A stretch of 9,471 bases of DNA from Gracilibacteraceae bacterium (GCA_031255985.1 JAIRRL010000098.1:1-9471); one strand, 5' to 3'. Numbered from the stretch's first letter, positions 1 to 6,878 are shown. Made by a program: numbers and translations. The notes: generated by a model from the letters alone, not told the origin.

Positions 1-1056
1 AACGGCCCCTTCCCGCTCCTCTCCATAATCCAGCCTGACATCGGCGAATTCGACTTTGACGCCGGCCGCCGTCTCCGGGACGAGACCGCCGGCCCTCTCC
101 TTTTCGCCGGGCGTCCGCAAAAAAGCGAATATGCGCTCCGCGGCGGCCACGCCGTTCAAACTGGCGTGATACTGGACGCCAAGCGAGCGGATGGGCAAAT
201 AAAATTCCGGAGCCAGCAGCAACAGAAAAAACGCCGTCTGAAAATCTATGCTCCCGCCCACCAGGCGCAAACCGAGCGCCACGGCCACGATCGCGATGCT
301 CAAAGTGCTGAAAAGCTCCAAAGTCAGGGCGGATAAAAAGGCGATGCGCAAAACTTTGAGACTGGCCCGCCGGAAATCCTCGCTTATATCCGCGACTTTT
401 TCCGCCTGTTTCGCGCTCTGCCCCAGCATTTTCAGCGTTGTAATCCCCTGGAGCAAATCCTGAAAATATCCCGTCATCCGGGCCATGACCCGCCATTGTT
501 TTTTCGTCTCGCTGCCCGCCCATTTGCCGATCAAAATCATGAACATAGGCAGCAGCGGCGCGGTAATCAGCAAAATCAGGCCGGTCAGCCAGTCGCGCGG
601 GAAGATCACGGCCAGAAAAAGAACCGGCAGTATTCCGGTTTTGAAAAGCTGAGGCAGGTATTTGCCGAAATAGGCGTGCAGGACTTCCAGCCCTTCCGTC
701 ACCAAATGCAGCAATTCCCCCGTCTGTTCCTCCCGCAGGCGCACTGGCCCAATTTTTTCCATATGGGCCAGCATGGTTTCCCGCAGACGAAACTGCACTC
801 CCCGCGCCAGACGCAGAGCGCACCACTCTTCCAGCCAGGCCCCTAATGCCCGCAGAGCGACAATGCCGGCGAGCCATAGAAAAAAAGAGCGCGTTTCCAG
901 CGCCCCGCCGCCGTCCAGAAAAACGAGCCGGACGACCGCCGCCAGCAGCCAAGCTTGCGCCAGCGCCAGGCCGCCCCCGCCCGCGCCGAACAACATGACG
1001 CCGGCTAGGTATATTTTATCGCGCCCGGCTTCCCGCCACAGGTTTTTATCTATCAT
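1..1056 (-). CDS. cydD: Thiol reductant ABC exporter subunit CydD (C-terminal part beyond window edge)
   Basis: CydD pairs with CydC as a fused membrane/ATPase half-transporter in the cytoplasmic membrane; in characterised systems the pair exports cysteine and glutathione and is needed for cytochrome bd assembly. The 352 visible residues, which run off the left edge, cover the transmembrane domain and the first strand of the ATPase domain (about 334-345, VKVEFADVRLDY). Hydrophobic segments lie near residues 17-45, 58-77, 139-152, 157-177, 238-265 and 273-288. The diagnostic stretch is LGVQYHASLNGVAAAERIF (292-310), typical of CydD just before the ATPase domain. The Walker A motif and everything after it lie outside the window. 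The ATG start is preceded by GGAGGT 11 nt upstream, inside a tandem repeat, and overlaps a TGA of another frame as ATGA. It follows the bactofilin gene. cydC is expected to lie beyond the edge, which is inference. Confidence 0.9.
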   Translation of the reverse strand, partial: MIDKNLWREAGRDKIYLAGVMLFGAGGGGLALAQAWLLAAVVRLVFLDGGGALETRSFFLWLAGIVALRALGAWLEEWCALRLARGVQFRLRETMLAHMEKIGPVRLREEQTGELLHLVTEGLEVLHAYFGKYLPQLFKTGILPVLFLAVIFPRDWLTGLILLITAPLLPMFMILIGKWAGSETKKQWRVMARMTGYFQDLLQGITTLKMLGQSAKQAEKVADISEDFRRASLKVLRIAFLSALTLELFSTLSIAIVAVALGLRLVGGSIDFQTAFFLLLLAPEFYLPIRSLGVQYHASLNGVAAAERIFAFLRTPGEKERAGGLVPETAAGVKVEFADVRLDYGEEREGAV

Positions 1057-1058
1057 CC

Positions 1059-1118
1059 GGCGCTCTTACCTCCGGCGCTCTTACCTCCGGCGCTATTGCT
1101 TCCGGCGCCCTTGCCTCC
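1059..1118 (-). repeat. Four 15-bp tandem repeats carrying Shine-Dalgarno motifs upstream of cydD
   Basis: Read on the minus strand, the array has four 15-nt units. The two nearest cydD are identical (GGAGGTAAGAGCGCC) and the two further upstream differ at three or four positions; a fifth, badly decayed unit may occupy 1119-1133. Each good unit contains GGAGG or a close variant, and the last one supplies the cydD ribosome-binding site. The period is a multiple of three. In one frame the array is open from a GTG at 1142 to a TGA at 1055-1053, encoding a Gly/Ser/Ala/Lys-rich peptide of 29 residues (repeating GGKSA). That GTG overlaps the bactofilin stop as GTGA, and that TGA overlaps the cydD start as ATGA. 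The array may therefore be coding, either as a small ORF or as a frameshifted bactofilin tail, or it may be non-coding. Confidence 0.85.
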
Positions 1119-1138
1119 GGCGTCCGCCCGGCCGCCGT

Positions 1139-1456
1139 TCACCAATGCCGGCAAGCGCCGGTGAAAATCCCCCCGGCTTCAATGAGCAAATCCTTCGTGA
1201 CGATATCTCCCCCCACTTGGCCCGTGGAGGTGATTTCCAGCAGATTAGCCGCCGCCACCCAGCCTTTGACCCGGCCGCCGATGCTGATGTTGCGGGCTTT
1301 GATCCCGCCTTCCACCTGGGCGGAAATCCCCAGCGTCAAATCGCCTTTGATCTCGATTTCCCCTTCAAATTTGCCCTCAAGCCGGGCGTCGCCCACGGAA
1401 ACGATTCGCCCCTTTACATAAGCATCCGCCGGAAGAATGAAAAGACTTGCGTTCAA
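1139..1456 (-). CDS. Bactofilin (polymer-forming cytoskeletal protein), minimal form
   Basis: Bactofilins polymerise without nucleotide into membrane-associated filaments that place wall-modifying enzymes. The 105 residues are almost entirely the right-handed beta-helix: short Gly-rich turns recur about every 17-18 residues (KGRIVS, EGKFEGEIEIKGDL, VEGGIKARNISIGGRVKG, VGGDIVTKDLLIEAGGIFTG). They end at IFTGAC, where the family core normally ends. It lacks the charged or proline-rich tails of many relatives. The start is TTG at 1456, two bases after the amidase stop, with GGAG 8 nt upstream inside the end of the amidase gene, so translation is probably coupled to the amidase. A -1 shift at the stop codon would add a 29-residue repeat tail. 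Assignment to the family is firm; the partner is inferred from the adjacent amidase. Confidence 0.85.
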   Translation of the reverse strand: MNASLFILPADAYVKGRIVSVGDARLEGKFEGEIEIKGDLTLGISAQVEGGIKARNISIGGRVKGWVAAANLLEITSTGQVGGDIVTKDLLIEAGGIFTGACRHW

Positions 1457-1458
1457 CC

Positions 1459-2982
1459 TTAATTCTCCAAAAGCCGTTGCTCAATCGCCCGGCCGATTTC
1501 AGTTCCCAGAATATTCTGGTTTCCGTCTTGCAACAACCATTCATATTCATCCGGATTGGACATAAAAGCGTTTTCAATCAGCACCGCCGGACAATTGGTC
1601 AGCCGCGTCAGGGCCAGATTGCTGTCATAAAGGCCGGAGCCGCTTTGGGGCCGGCCGGTCGCCGCGCTCAGTCTGTCGGCAAAAAAACGGGCGTCCGCCG
1701 CCTGAGACGGCAAGGAATAGCAGATCAGAATCCCCTGGGTCGTTGTCTGATCCGTGGTGTTCGGCACGGAATTGTTGTGAATGGACACGGCTATGTCCGG
1801 ATTATTCTTTTTAATCATGGCCACGCGGTCGTCCAGGGAAACATAGGCGTCGTCGGCGCGGGTCATAATAACGGTCGCGCCGCGAGCGCGCAGATAATCA
1901 GCCGCGTAGCGCGTGATGGCGAGGTTGATATCCTTTTCCGCCGGGCCGGCTGTAAGGGCCGCGCCGAGCGCCCCTTTCTCGCTGCCGCCGTGACCGGCGT
2001 CAAGCAGCACTTTCAGCCCGGTCAGCCCGCCGTCCGCCGCCGGCGCGGGCGGATGTCTGAAACCTATGACCAGGCCGCCGTCCCGAAAATCAATATAATA
2101 GCCGGCCGGCTTCATCCCGGCCTGAAAACGGAAAGCGTAGCGCGTGTGCGTCGCGCCCGGCTCGCTCAAAAGCACGGCGTCGAGAATCATGGCGTTTTCC
2201 TTCAGCGGCGGCGGCCAGGCAAAAGCCGTGTTGTACAAAGTCAGGACAGCCTGCCCCTCTTGCATTTCCACATTATAATAGGCCGGCGCCGGCATTTTCA
2301 GCCTGATTTCCGTGCTGCGATCCTCTGTTAAGGGCGTCGTCTTAAAAGCCTGTACCTGGTTACGGGCCAGCGCCGCGCCGCTGTAGCTCACGGCGCTTTT
2401 GAAAATATAGCTGCCGTCCGCCAGACGGTAATAGGGGCCGCTTTCGCCCGTGACGGCGCAGACCGCGCCGCGCGCGACCGGCTCCAGCAAAGCGTAGGAG
2501 GCGCCGGGGCCTTGCCGGTGGGTGATATTATCCAGGCGGACGACGCAATGCCCGCCCAGCGGGGTGTATCCGGTCGGATCCGCCGCCGCCGGTTTTTTGG
2601 CCTCGCGGGTGACGACCACCGTTTTGACCACCCCGTTATTTTCCAGCGTATAGCGGTTTTCCCCCATCTGCAAGGAGAGATATTGCGCAAAAAAACCGTG
2701 TTCGGTATACGGAATAGCCGTACCGTTTAAGTACAACGGATAATTGTAGTCGCAGGCGCCGTACAGGCTGACGTACTCACCCGTAGTCACAGCTTTTTCC
2801 CCTGGCGCGGCGATGATAATAGTACGCGGGTTTTCATAACCGCCCGCCTGAAAAGACGCCGCCGCCGCCATCACAGGCGCCGGCGCCGGCAGAGCCAGCC
2901 CGAACGCGAGCGCGGCGCAGCATAACAGAGCCGCGCCTGGTTTAAGTATAATCCATATTTTTCCACATCTCACTGCCGCCAC
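1459..2982 (-). CDS. Secreted N-acetylmuramoyl-L-alanine amidase (Amidase_3) with SH3-like domain
   Basis: This enzyme would cut the amide bond between N-acetylmuramic acid and the stem peptide of peptidoglycan, outside the cytoplasmic membrane. Residues 10-40 form a signal peptide (hydrophobic core IILKPGAALLCCAALAFGLA, Ala-rich cleavage region near 38-42). Residues about 50-126 look like a small beta-sandwich of the glucodextranase-B type (LYLNG, then GFFAQYLSLQMGENRYTLEN). Residues 143-200 resemble a bacterial SH3 domain (ITHRQGPGASYALLEPV). Residues 205-310 are a beta-rich region of unclear identity. Residues 322-503 are the Amidase_3 catalytic domain. The expected zinc ligands H331 (DAGHGG), E349 (EKDINL) and H402 (SIHNN) and the catalytic E470 (LIENAFMSNPDE) are all present. 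The start is GTG at 2982; another GTG three codons later (2973) has a better-placed GAGGTG and may be the true start. The bactofilin gene follows two bases downstream. Confidence 0.9.
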   Translation of the reverse strand: MAAVRCGKIWIILKPGAALLCCAALAFGLALPAPAPVMAAAASFQAGGYENPRTIIIAAPGEKAVTTGEYVSLYGACDYNYPLYLNGTAIPYTEHGFFAQYLSLQMGENRYTLENNGVVKTVVVTREAKKPAAADPTGYTPLGGHCVVRLDNITHRQGPGASYALLEPVARGAVCAVTGESGPYYRLADGSYIFKSAVSYSGAALARNQVQAFKTTPLTEDRSTEIRLKMPAPAYYNVEMQEGQAVLTLYNTAFAWPPPLKENAMILDAVLLSEPGATHTRYAFRFQAGMKPAGYYIDFRDGGLVIGFRHPPAPAADGGLTGLKVLLDAGHGGSEKGALGAALTAGPAEKDINLAITRYAADYLRARGATVIMTRADDAYVSLDDRVAMIKKNNPDIAVSIHNNSVPNTTDQTTTQGILICYSLPSQAADARFFADRLSAATGRPQSGSGLYDSNLALTRLTNCPAVLIENAFMSNPDEYEWLLQDGNQNILGTEIGRAIEQRLLEN

Positions 2983-2995
2983 CTCGTCTTTTCCT

Positions 2996-3062
2996 TCATC
3001 CTCGCCTCATCCTCGCTTTCGTCTACCCTGTCGCCTTCACTATTCTCCGCCTTCACTATTCC
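2996..3062 (-). repeat. Degenerate tandem repeats in the gpsA-amidase gap
   Basis: The 99-bp gap between gpsA and the amidase gene (2983-3081) is mostly repeats. On the plus strand CGCCTTCACTATTC occurs at 3032-3045 and again at 3048-3061 (period 16), and TCATCCTCGC occurs at 2996-3005 and 3007-3016 (period 11). The segment between (3017-3031) looks like a further decayed copy. Read as mRNA the gap is purine-rich, with several GGAGA, GAGGA and AAGG runs. I see no hairpin with a U-tract and no convincing promoter here. Confidence 0.8.
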
Positions 3063-3081
3063 GCCGCCTTCGCCTTACCCC

Positions 3082-4092
3082 TCATCTGCCGGCGCCCGGC
3101 AATTCCTCCCGCTCATGCTTGCGGTCGCGCCGCATGAGCGTTTTCAGCGCCTCTTCCGCCGGCAAGCCCTCAAACACCACCTTATAAGCCTGCTCGGTTA
3201 TGGGCATTTCCACCCCCTGCGCCTGGCTCAGCTCATAAGCGACTTTCGTATTGCGCACGCCCTCCACCACCATGCCGATCTCGGCCAGCGCCTGCGCCAG
3301 CGGTATGCCCGCCCCCAACAAGCGGCCGGCGCGCAAATTGCGGCTGTGGGCGCTCATACAGGTAACGATCAGATCGCCGATGCCGGCCAGGCCAAAAAAC
3401 GTCGCCCGCTCGCCGCCGAGCGCCACGCCGAGCCGGGCCATCTCCGCCGCGCCGCGCGTGATGAGCGCGGCTTTGGTATTGTCGCGCGAGACCATGCCTT
3501 CGATGGCTCCGCTGCAAAGGGCGATGATATTTTTCAGCGCCCCGCCCAGCTCCACCCCGATTATGTCCAGATTGGTGTATACGCGGAAATTTTCCGTCAT
3601 GAGCATTTCCTGAACCGCTTCCGCCACTTCCGCTGTCGCCGCCGCCGAAACCACGGTCGTCGGCACTTCCCGCCCTACTTCCTCTGCGTGGCTGGGCCCG
3701 GAAAGCGCGGCCACCGGATGACCGGGCAGCTCGGATTTTATCACTTCGCTCAAACGCAGATGCGTGCCTTCCTCCAGGCCCTTGGCCGTGTTGACCACGA
3801 TGCGGCCGGCGGGTAAAAAACCGCGCAAGTAGACGCTCGCCTCGCGCACCGCGTGGGAAGGGACGGACAGCACGACCGCATCGCTTTGGCACAGGCAATC
3901 CTTGTCCGCCGTCGGCTTGATGGCGGCCGGCAAAATAACTCCCGGCAAATAACGCTTGTTTTCACGCGCGCGCGCTATTTCCCGTATCTCCGCCTCGCGC
4001 CGCCCGTGCAAAAACACCTCGTGGCCGCCGCGCCCCAGGACGAAAGCCAGCGCCGTTCCCCAACTCCCGGCCCCATACACCGTAATCCGCAT
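3082..4092 (-). CDS. gpsA: NAD(P)-dependent glycerol-3-phosphate dehydrogenase GpsA
   Basis: GpsA reduces dihydroxyacetone phosphate to sn-glycerol 3-phosphate in the cytoplasm, giving the backbone for phospholipid synthesis. The 336 residues match the usual length. The N-terminal Rossmann fold has the dinucleotide motif GAGSWG (7-12), followed by VLSVPSH (74-80) and NTAKGLE (101-107, with conserved Lys104). The C-terminal helical domain has GGALKNIIA with the catalytic Lys187, GLAGIGDLIVTC (234-245) and the substrate-binding Arg-Asn pair at 251-252. No key residue is missing. The ATG at 4092 has GGAGAG just upstream and begins 21 bases after the hisZ stop, so the two are probably co-transcribed. 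The last 15 or so residues (RRDRKHEREELPGAGR) are a charged tail past the conserved domain. Confidence 0.97.
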   Translation of the reverse strand: MRITVYGAGSWGTALAFVLGRGGHEVFLHGRREAEIREIARARENKRYLPGVILPAAIKPTADKDCLCQSDAVVLSVPSHAVREASVYLRGFLPAGRIVVNTAKGLEEGTHLRLSEVIKSELPGHPVAALSGPSHAEEVGREVPTTVVSAAATAEVAEAVQEMLMTENFRVYTNLDIIGVELGGALKNIIALCSGAIEGMVSRDNTKAALITRGAAEMARLGVALGGERATFFGLAGIGDLIVTCMSAHSRNLRAGRLLGAGIPLAQALAEIGMVVEGVRNTKVAYELSQAQGVEMPITEQAYKVVFEGLPAEEALKTLMRRDRKHEREELPGAGR

Positions 4093-4113
4093 AAACTCTC
4101 CTTCCCTCCGCCC

Positions 4114-5262
4114 TCAAACCCGTTCCAGCAAGCCGATACCGCGGCTGGCCGCCAGTTCTTTCGCTTTGTCGTCCGGCAGAAAAGACAGGGCCATCTCGAC
4201 CTTTTTACCGGCCCGGCGCAGTTCCCGGCAGCGTTTGATCACCTTGAGCGGCGATTGGCCGTATACGAGAAAATCAGCGCCCGCTATGTCAACTTCCGGC
4301 AGCTGCTCCACAATCAGGCCCAAATGCAGGGCAAAACCGGTGGCCGGCCGCGGAAACCCGAAATCGCCGTACAAGCCGTCGTAACGGCCGCCGTCCAGCA
4401 CCGGCGCCCCCACCCGCGGCAGATAACCCTCGAACACCGCTCCCGTATAATAGGAAAATCCTTGCAAAATTCCCAAATCAAGGGTTACGTCCCGCTGGAC
4501 GCCGAATTCGGCCAAATAGCGGTAGATAGTGCGCAGAGCCTCCGCCGCCCGCCGGACAGGCAAAATCCAGCTCCACTCGTCCAGGGCGTCCAGCACTTCT
4601 TCCCCTCCGGTCAAAGCCGGCAGCACAGTCAGCAATTTCGCCGCCGCCGGGGGCAGGGCGAGCGTCCGGATCAATTCCTCCAGCTTCACAATATCCTTGC
4701 GGGCGATCCCGTCCTCCAGCGCCTGGCGCGTTTCGCCCCGCAGATCGAATTCGCGCAGAAAACCGCTCAAAATGCCGTTATGCCCCAGACTGAGGTGAAA
4801 GCCGCGCACTTCCAGGGCCTTCATCACCTCAACCGCGAGCGCCAGCACTTCCGCGTCCGCCATATGCGATTCCGCCCCCACCAGTTCCGCCCCGGCCTGA
4901 AAAAACTCCCGCTGATGCTCCGGCGTATTGCGATACACCGGCCCGGCATAGCAAAACCGCAGCGGCATTGCTTCTTCCCGGCAACAGGAAGCCGCCATAC
5001 GGGCGATGGGGGTGGTGAATTCCGGCCGCAAGGCCAGGATATTGCCGTCCCGGTCGAAAAATTTATATAATTTATCGTCTTGATCCGTTCCCGGTTCGAT
5101 ACAGTCGCGGTACTCCAGGCCCGGCGTCAGAACCTGGCGGTAAGTCCAAGCCCGCATGATCTCAAGCGTTTTCCGCTGCACAGCCTCCAGCGCCGCTAAT
5201 TGTTCCGGCAGCAGATCCATCATGCCGTCCGGCTGTTTCAAGCCGAGAGAACCTCGTTTCAT
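4114..5262 (-). CDS. hisZ: ATP phosphoribosyltransferase regulatory subunit HisZ
   Basis: HisZ is a catalytically inactive relative of histidyl-tRNA synthetase. It binds the short form of HisG and makes the first enzyme of histidine synthesis active and feedback-sensitive. The 382 residues cover the class II synthetase-like core: motif 1 region 11-50 (PDGMMDLLPEQ), LRPEFTTPIAR (78-88), and motif 2 YAGPVYR with REFFQAGAELVG (105-129). The C-terminal core has GFSYYTGAVFEGY (268-280) and GGRYDGLYGDFG with PATGFAL (291-312). HisZ rather than HisS is indicated by its length, the absence of a full anticodon-binding domain, and the short tail 325-382. hisG is not in the window. The ATG at 5262 has no Shine-Dalgarno at normal distance; AAGGAGG lies 35 nt upstream with a GC hairpin between. 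An internal TTG at codon 8 with GAGGT before it is a weaker alternative start. Confidence 0.92.
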   Translation of the reverse strand: MKRGSLGLKQPDGMMDLLPEQLAALEAVQRKTLEIMRAWTYRQVLTPGLEYRDCIEPGTDQDDKLYKFFDRDGNILALRPEFTTPIARMAASCCREEAMPLRFCYAGPVYRNTPEHQREFFQAGAELVGAESHMADAEVLALAVEVMKALEVRGFHLSLGHNGILSGFLREFDLRGETRQALEDGIARKDIVKLEELIRTLALPPAAAKLLTVLPALTGGEEVLDALDEWSWILPVRRAAEALRTIYRYLAEFGVQRDVTLDLGILQGFSYYTGAVFEGYLPRVGAPVLDGGRYDGLYGDFGFPRPATGFALHLGLIVEQLPEVDIAGADFLVYGQSPLKVIKRCRELRRAGKKVEMALSFLPDDKAKELAASRGIGLLERV

Positions 5263-5304
5263 TTTTGTCGCGCGCGAAAAATAAAATAAACGCGCGTCCT
5301 CCTT
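5263..5304 (-). promoter_or_regulatory. hisZ: Displaced Shine-Dalgarno with intervening hairpin before hisZ
   Basis: On the minus strand AAGGAGG (5304-5298) is followed by the arm CGCGCG (5296-5291), a 14-nt T/A-only loop (5290-5277), the matching arm CGCGCG (5276-5271) and then eight bases to the ATG. The linear distance from Shine-Dalgarno to start is 35 nt, too long for normal initiation. If the 6-bp all-GC stem forms, about nine unpaired bases remain (seven in a register shifted by two). Initiation across a folded spacer is known, for example in phage T4 gene 38. The frame has no other start codon between the upstream stop and this ATG. That the hairpin works this way is inference. Confidence 0.55.
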
Positions 5305-5323
5305 TCCGCGCCAAAATCCCCGC

Positions 5324-5827
5324 TCACTTCAGCCGCCGCCCGGTCGGGGGCCAGCGGCGGCGGCCCGGCGGCTCCGCCAGCACGACCGACCAGACCACGC
5401 CCTGGGCAACTTCGCGCGGGCGGAGTTCCGGCCTAAGGCCGGAAGGCGGAGCGGCCGGCGGCGTTTCCGCTTCCGCGGGCTGCGACTGCGACTGCGGCGG
5501 CGACTGCGGTTGCCGAGTCCCCTGATAATATCCGCCGCGCCGCCCCGCGCCGCCCCGCGCCCTCTCGCCCGGCGCCGGCATATCCTCCGCTCCCGCTCCC
5601 GTCTCCGGCTCCGGCATCGGAGCCGGAGCGGAAGCGTCAGCGTCAGCCCGCAAACGCTGCTCGCGCTGACGCGTCACCTGCAAACGCTGCTCGCGCCAGC
5701 GCGCCGCCTGCTCGCGCCGCTCCGCCGCCGGCCGCCTTCCCCCGCCGCGGCGGTTACCGGAGTGCGCCGCCACGAAAAACATCACTACAACCAAAATGGC
5801 CATGATTACCTGGATATATTCGCCCAC
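5324..5827 (-). CDS. Unrecognised small membrane-anchored protein, Arg/Pro/Gln-rich
   Basis: I do not recognise this 167-residue protein. Residues 5-22 (IQVIMAILVVVMFFVAAH) form one membrane segment. An Arg-rich stretch follows (23-60, with a duplicated REQRL), likely helical and cytoplasmic by the positive-inside rule. Then comes a Pro/Glu/Ala/Gly linker and a Gln/Ser/Pro stretch (QPQSPPQSQSQP). A short less biased C-terminus, EVAQGVVWSVVLAEPPGRRR, ends in Arg-rich residues and is the part most likely to be conserved. The GTG start at 5827 has GGAGG 8 nt upstream, and the gene begins 37 bases after floA, so it is probably in the floA operon. The position suggests a membrane partner of FloA, but that rests on context alone. 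Length and codon use are consistent with a real gene. Confidence 0.6.
   Translation of the reverse strand: MGEYIQVIMAILVVVMFFVAAHSGNRRGGGRRPAAERREQAARWREQRLQVTRQREQRLRADADASAPAPMPEPETGAGAEDMPAPGERARGGAGRRGGYYQGTRQPQSPPQSQSQPAEAETPPAAPPSGLRPELRPREVAQGVVWSVVLAEPPGRRRWPPTGRRLK
5603..5628. repeat. Perfect 11-bp inverted repeat inside the small membrane-protein gene
   Basis: CTCCGGCTCCG (5603-5613) and its exact complement (5618-5628) flank a 4-base loop, GCAT. In the mRNA this is a very stable GC hairpin in the part coding for the Pro-Glu linker. A second perfect inverted repeat, 9 bp per arm around one base, lies at 5426-5444 in the same gene. Neither is followed by a U-tract, so neither looks like an intrinsic terminator. 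They may simply follow from repetitive Pro/Glu/Gly codons. Confidence 0.7.
5650..5696. repeat. Direct 17-bp repeat, period 30 bp, inside the small membrane-protein gene
   Basis: GCAAACGCTGCTCGCGC occurs at 5650-5666 and again at 5680-5696. The period is ten codons, and on the minus strand each copy encodes REQRL in the Arg-rich segment. The exact nucleotide identity suggests a recent in-frame duplication. Confidence 0.85.
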
Positions 5828-5864
5828 GCTTAAACCCTCCGCCGCCTTAGACTTAGCTTCGCGG

Positions 5865-6878
5865 CTATTTTTTCACTTCGCCGTCAGGGATATGGGGCTT
5901 CGGCGGCTGGACGGAACCGCCGATCGTGTCCCGCATTTTCGTGTCGGCAATGACATTTTGCAAATTGTAATAATCCATGACGCCCATATTGCCATCCCGC
6001 AGAGCGGCGGCCATGGCTTTCGGCACTTCCGCCTCCGCCTCCACCACTTTCGCCTTCATTTCCTCCACGGACGCTTTCATTTCCTGTTCGCGCGCCACGG
6101 CCATCGCCCGTCTTTCCTCCGCCTTCGCCTGGGCGATGCGCTTATCCGCCTCCGCCTGATCGGTTTGCAAAGTCGCGCCGATGTTTTTGCCGACATCGAC
6201 GTCGGCGATATCTATAGAAAGTATTTCAAAAGCCGTACCGGAATCCAGGCCCTTGTTCAAAACCGCCCTGGAAATAACATCCGGATTTTCCAAAACATCC
6301 TTGTGAGATTCGGAGCTGCCGATACTGGTGACAATGCCTTCGCCCACGCGGGCCAGAATCGTTTCCTCCCCGGCGCCGCCGACAAGACGGTCGATATTGG
6401 CCCGCACCGTGACGCGCGCCTTGACTTTAAGCTCGATCCCGTTGGCCGCCACGGCGGAAACAGTCGGCGTCTCGATGACTTTGGGGTTGACGGACATCTG
6501 CACGGCCTGCAGCACGTCGCGTCCGGCCAGGTCAATGGCCGCCGCCCGCTCAAACGGCAGGGGGATGGCTGCCCGTTCCGCCGCGATCAGGGCGTTGACC
6601 ACGCGATCCACGTTGCCGCCGGCCAGGTAATGCGCCTCCAGCTGGGATGAATTGAGGTTCAGCCCGGCCTTATGCGATTTGATCAGCGGGTTGACGATCC
6701 GGCTCGGCACCACGCGCCGCAGACGCATCCCGACCAAATTAAAAATTCCCACGTTCACACCGGCCGCCAGAGCCGATATCCACAATCCCACCGGCACGAA
6801 GCTGAACAGAATCATTAAAAAAATCAGAACGACTATGCCAACAATCGCTACGGAAATCAAGGGCGTTAGAGACGGCAT
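5865..6878 (-). CDS. floA: Flotillin-like protein FloA (SPFH domain)
   Basis: FloA is a membrane scaffold that organises membrane domains and affects fluidity, wall synthesis and secretion in Bacillota. The 337 residues are close to the 331 of Bacillus subtilis FloA. Residues 8-40 form the N-terminal hydrophobic hairpin or membrane segment. Residues 45-235 form the SPFH region (NLVGMRLRRV, SSQLEAHYLAGGNVDRVVNALIAA, NGIELKVKARVTVRANIDRLVGGAGEETI). Residues 236-290 are an Ala/Glu/Lys-rich coiled coil (QAEADKRIAQAKAEERRAMAVA). The tail 299-337 contains MDYYNLQNVIADTKMRDTIG, as in the family. AGGAGG at 6892-6887 gives a good ribosome-binding site for the ATG at 6878. It follows the nfeD-type gene, the usual partner order, across a 138-bp repeat-filled gap. 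Confidence 0.95.
   Translation of the reverse strand: MPSLTPLISVAIVGIVVLIFLMILFSFVPVGLWISALAAGVNVGIFNLVGMRLRRVVPSRIVNPLIKSHKAGLNLNSSQLEAHYLAGGNVDRVVNALIAAERAAIPLPFERAAAIDLAGRDVLQAVQMSVNPKVIETPTVSAVAANGIELKVKARVTVRANIDRLVGGAGEETILARVGEGIVTSIGSSESHKDVLENPDVISRAVLNKGLDSGTAFEILSIDIADVDVGKNIGATLQTDQAEADKRIAQAKAEERRAMAVAREQEMKASVEEMKAKVVEAEAEVPKAMAAALRDGNMGVMDYYNLQNVIADTKMRDTIGGSVQPPKPHIPDGEVKK

Noticed and set aside
1447..2331. 294-codon plus-strand open frame
   Set aside because: It is antisense to the catalytic half of the amidase, whose zinc ligands are intact.
2910..2925. Lipoprotein signal in the amidase (Cys-Cys at residues 21-22)
   Set aside because: The residues before the cysteines (LL) do not fit a lipobox, and a normal Ala-rich signal peptidase I site follows near residue 40.
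3853..5070. 405-codon plus-strand open frame
   Set aside because: It lies antisense to gpsA and hisZ, both with unmistakable family motifs. It is a product of GC-rich codon use, and its Arg/Gln/His-rich content resembles no protein family.
5271..5296. GC hairpin before hisZ as an intrinsic terminator
   Set aside because: No U-tract follows the stem on either strand. The U residues are in the loop.
5796..6650. 284-codon plus-strand open frame
   Set aside because: It is antisense to floA; the composition is His/Arg-rich, with no recognisable domain.
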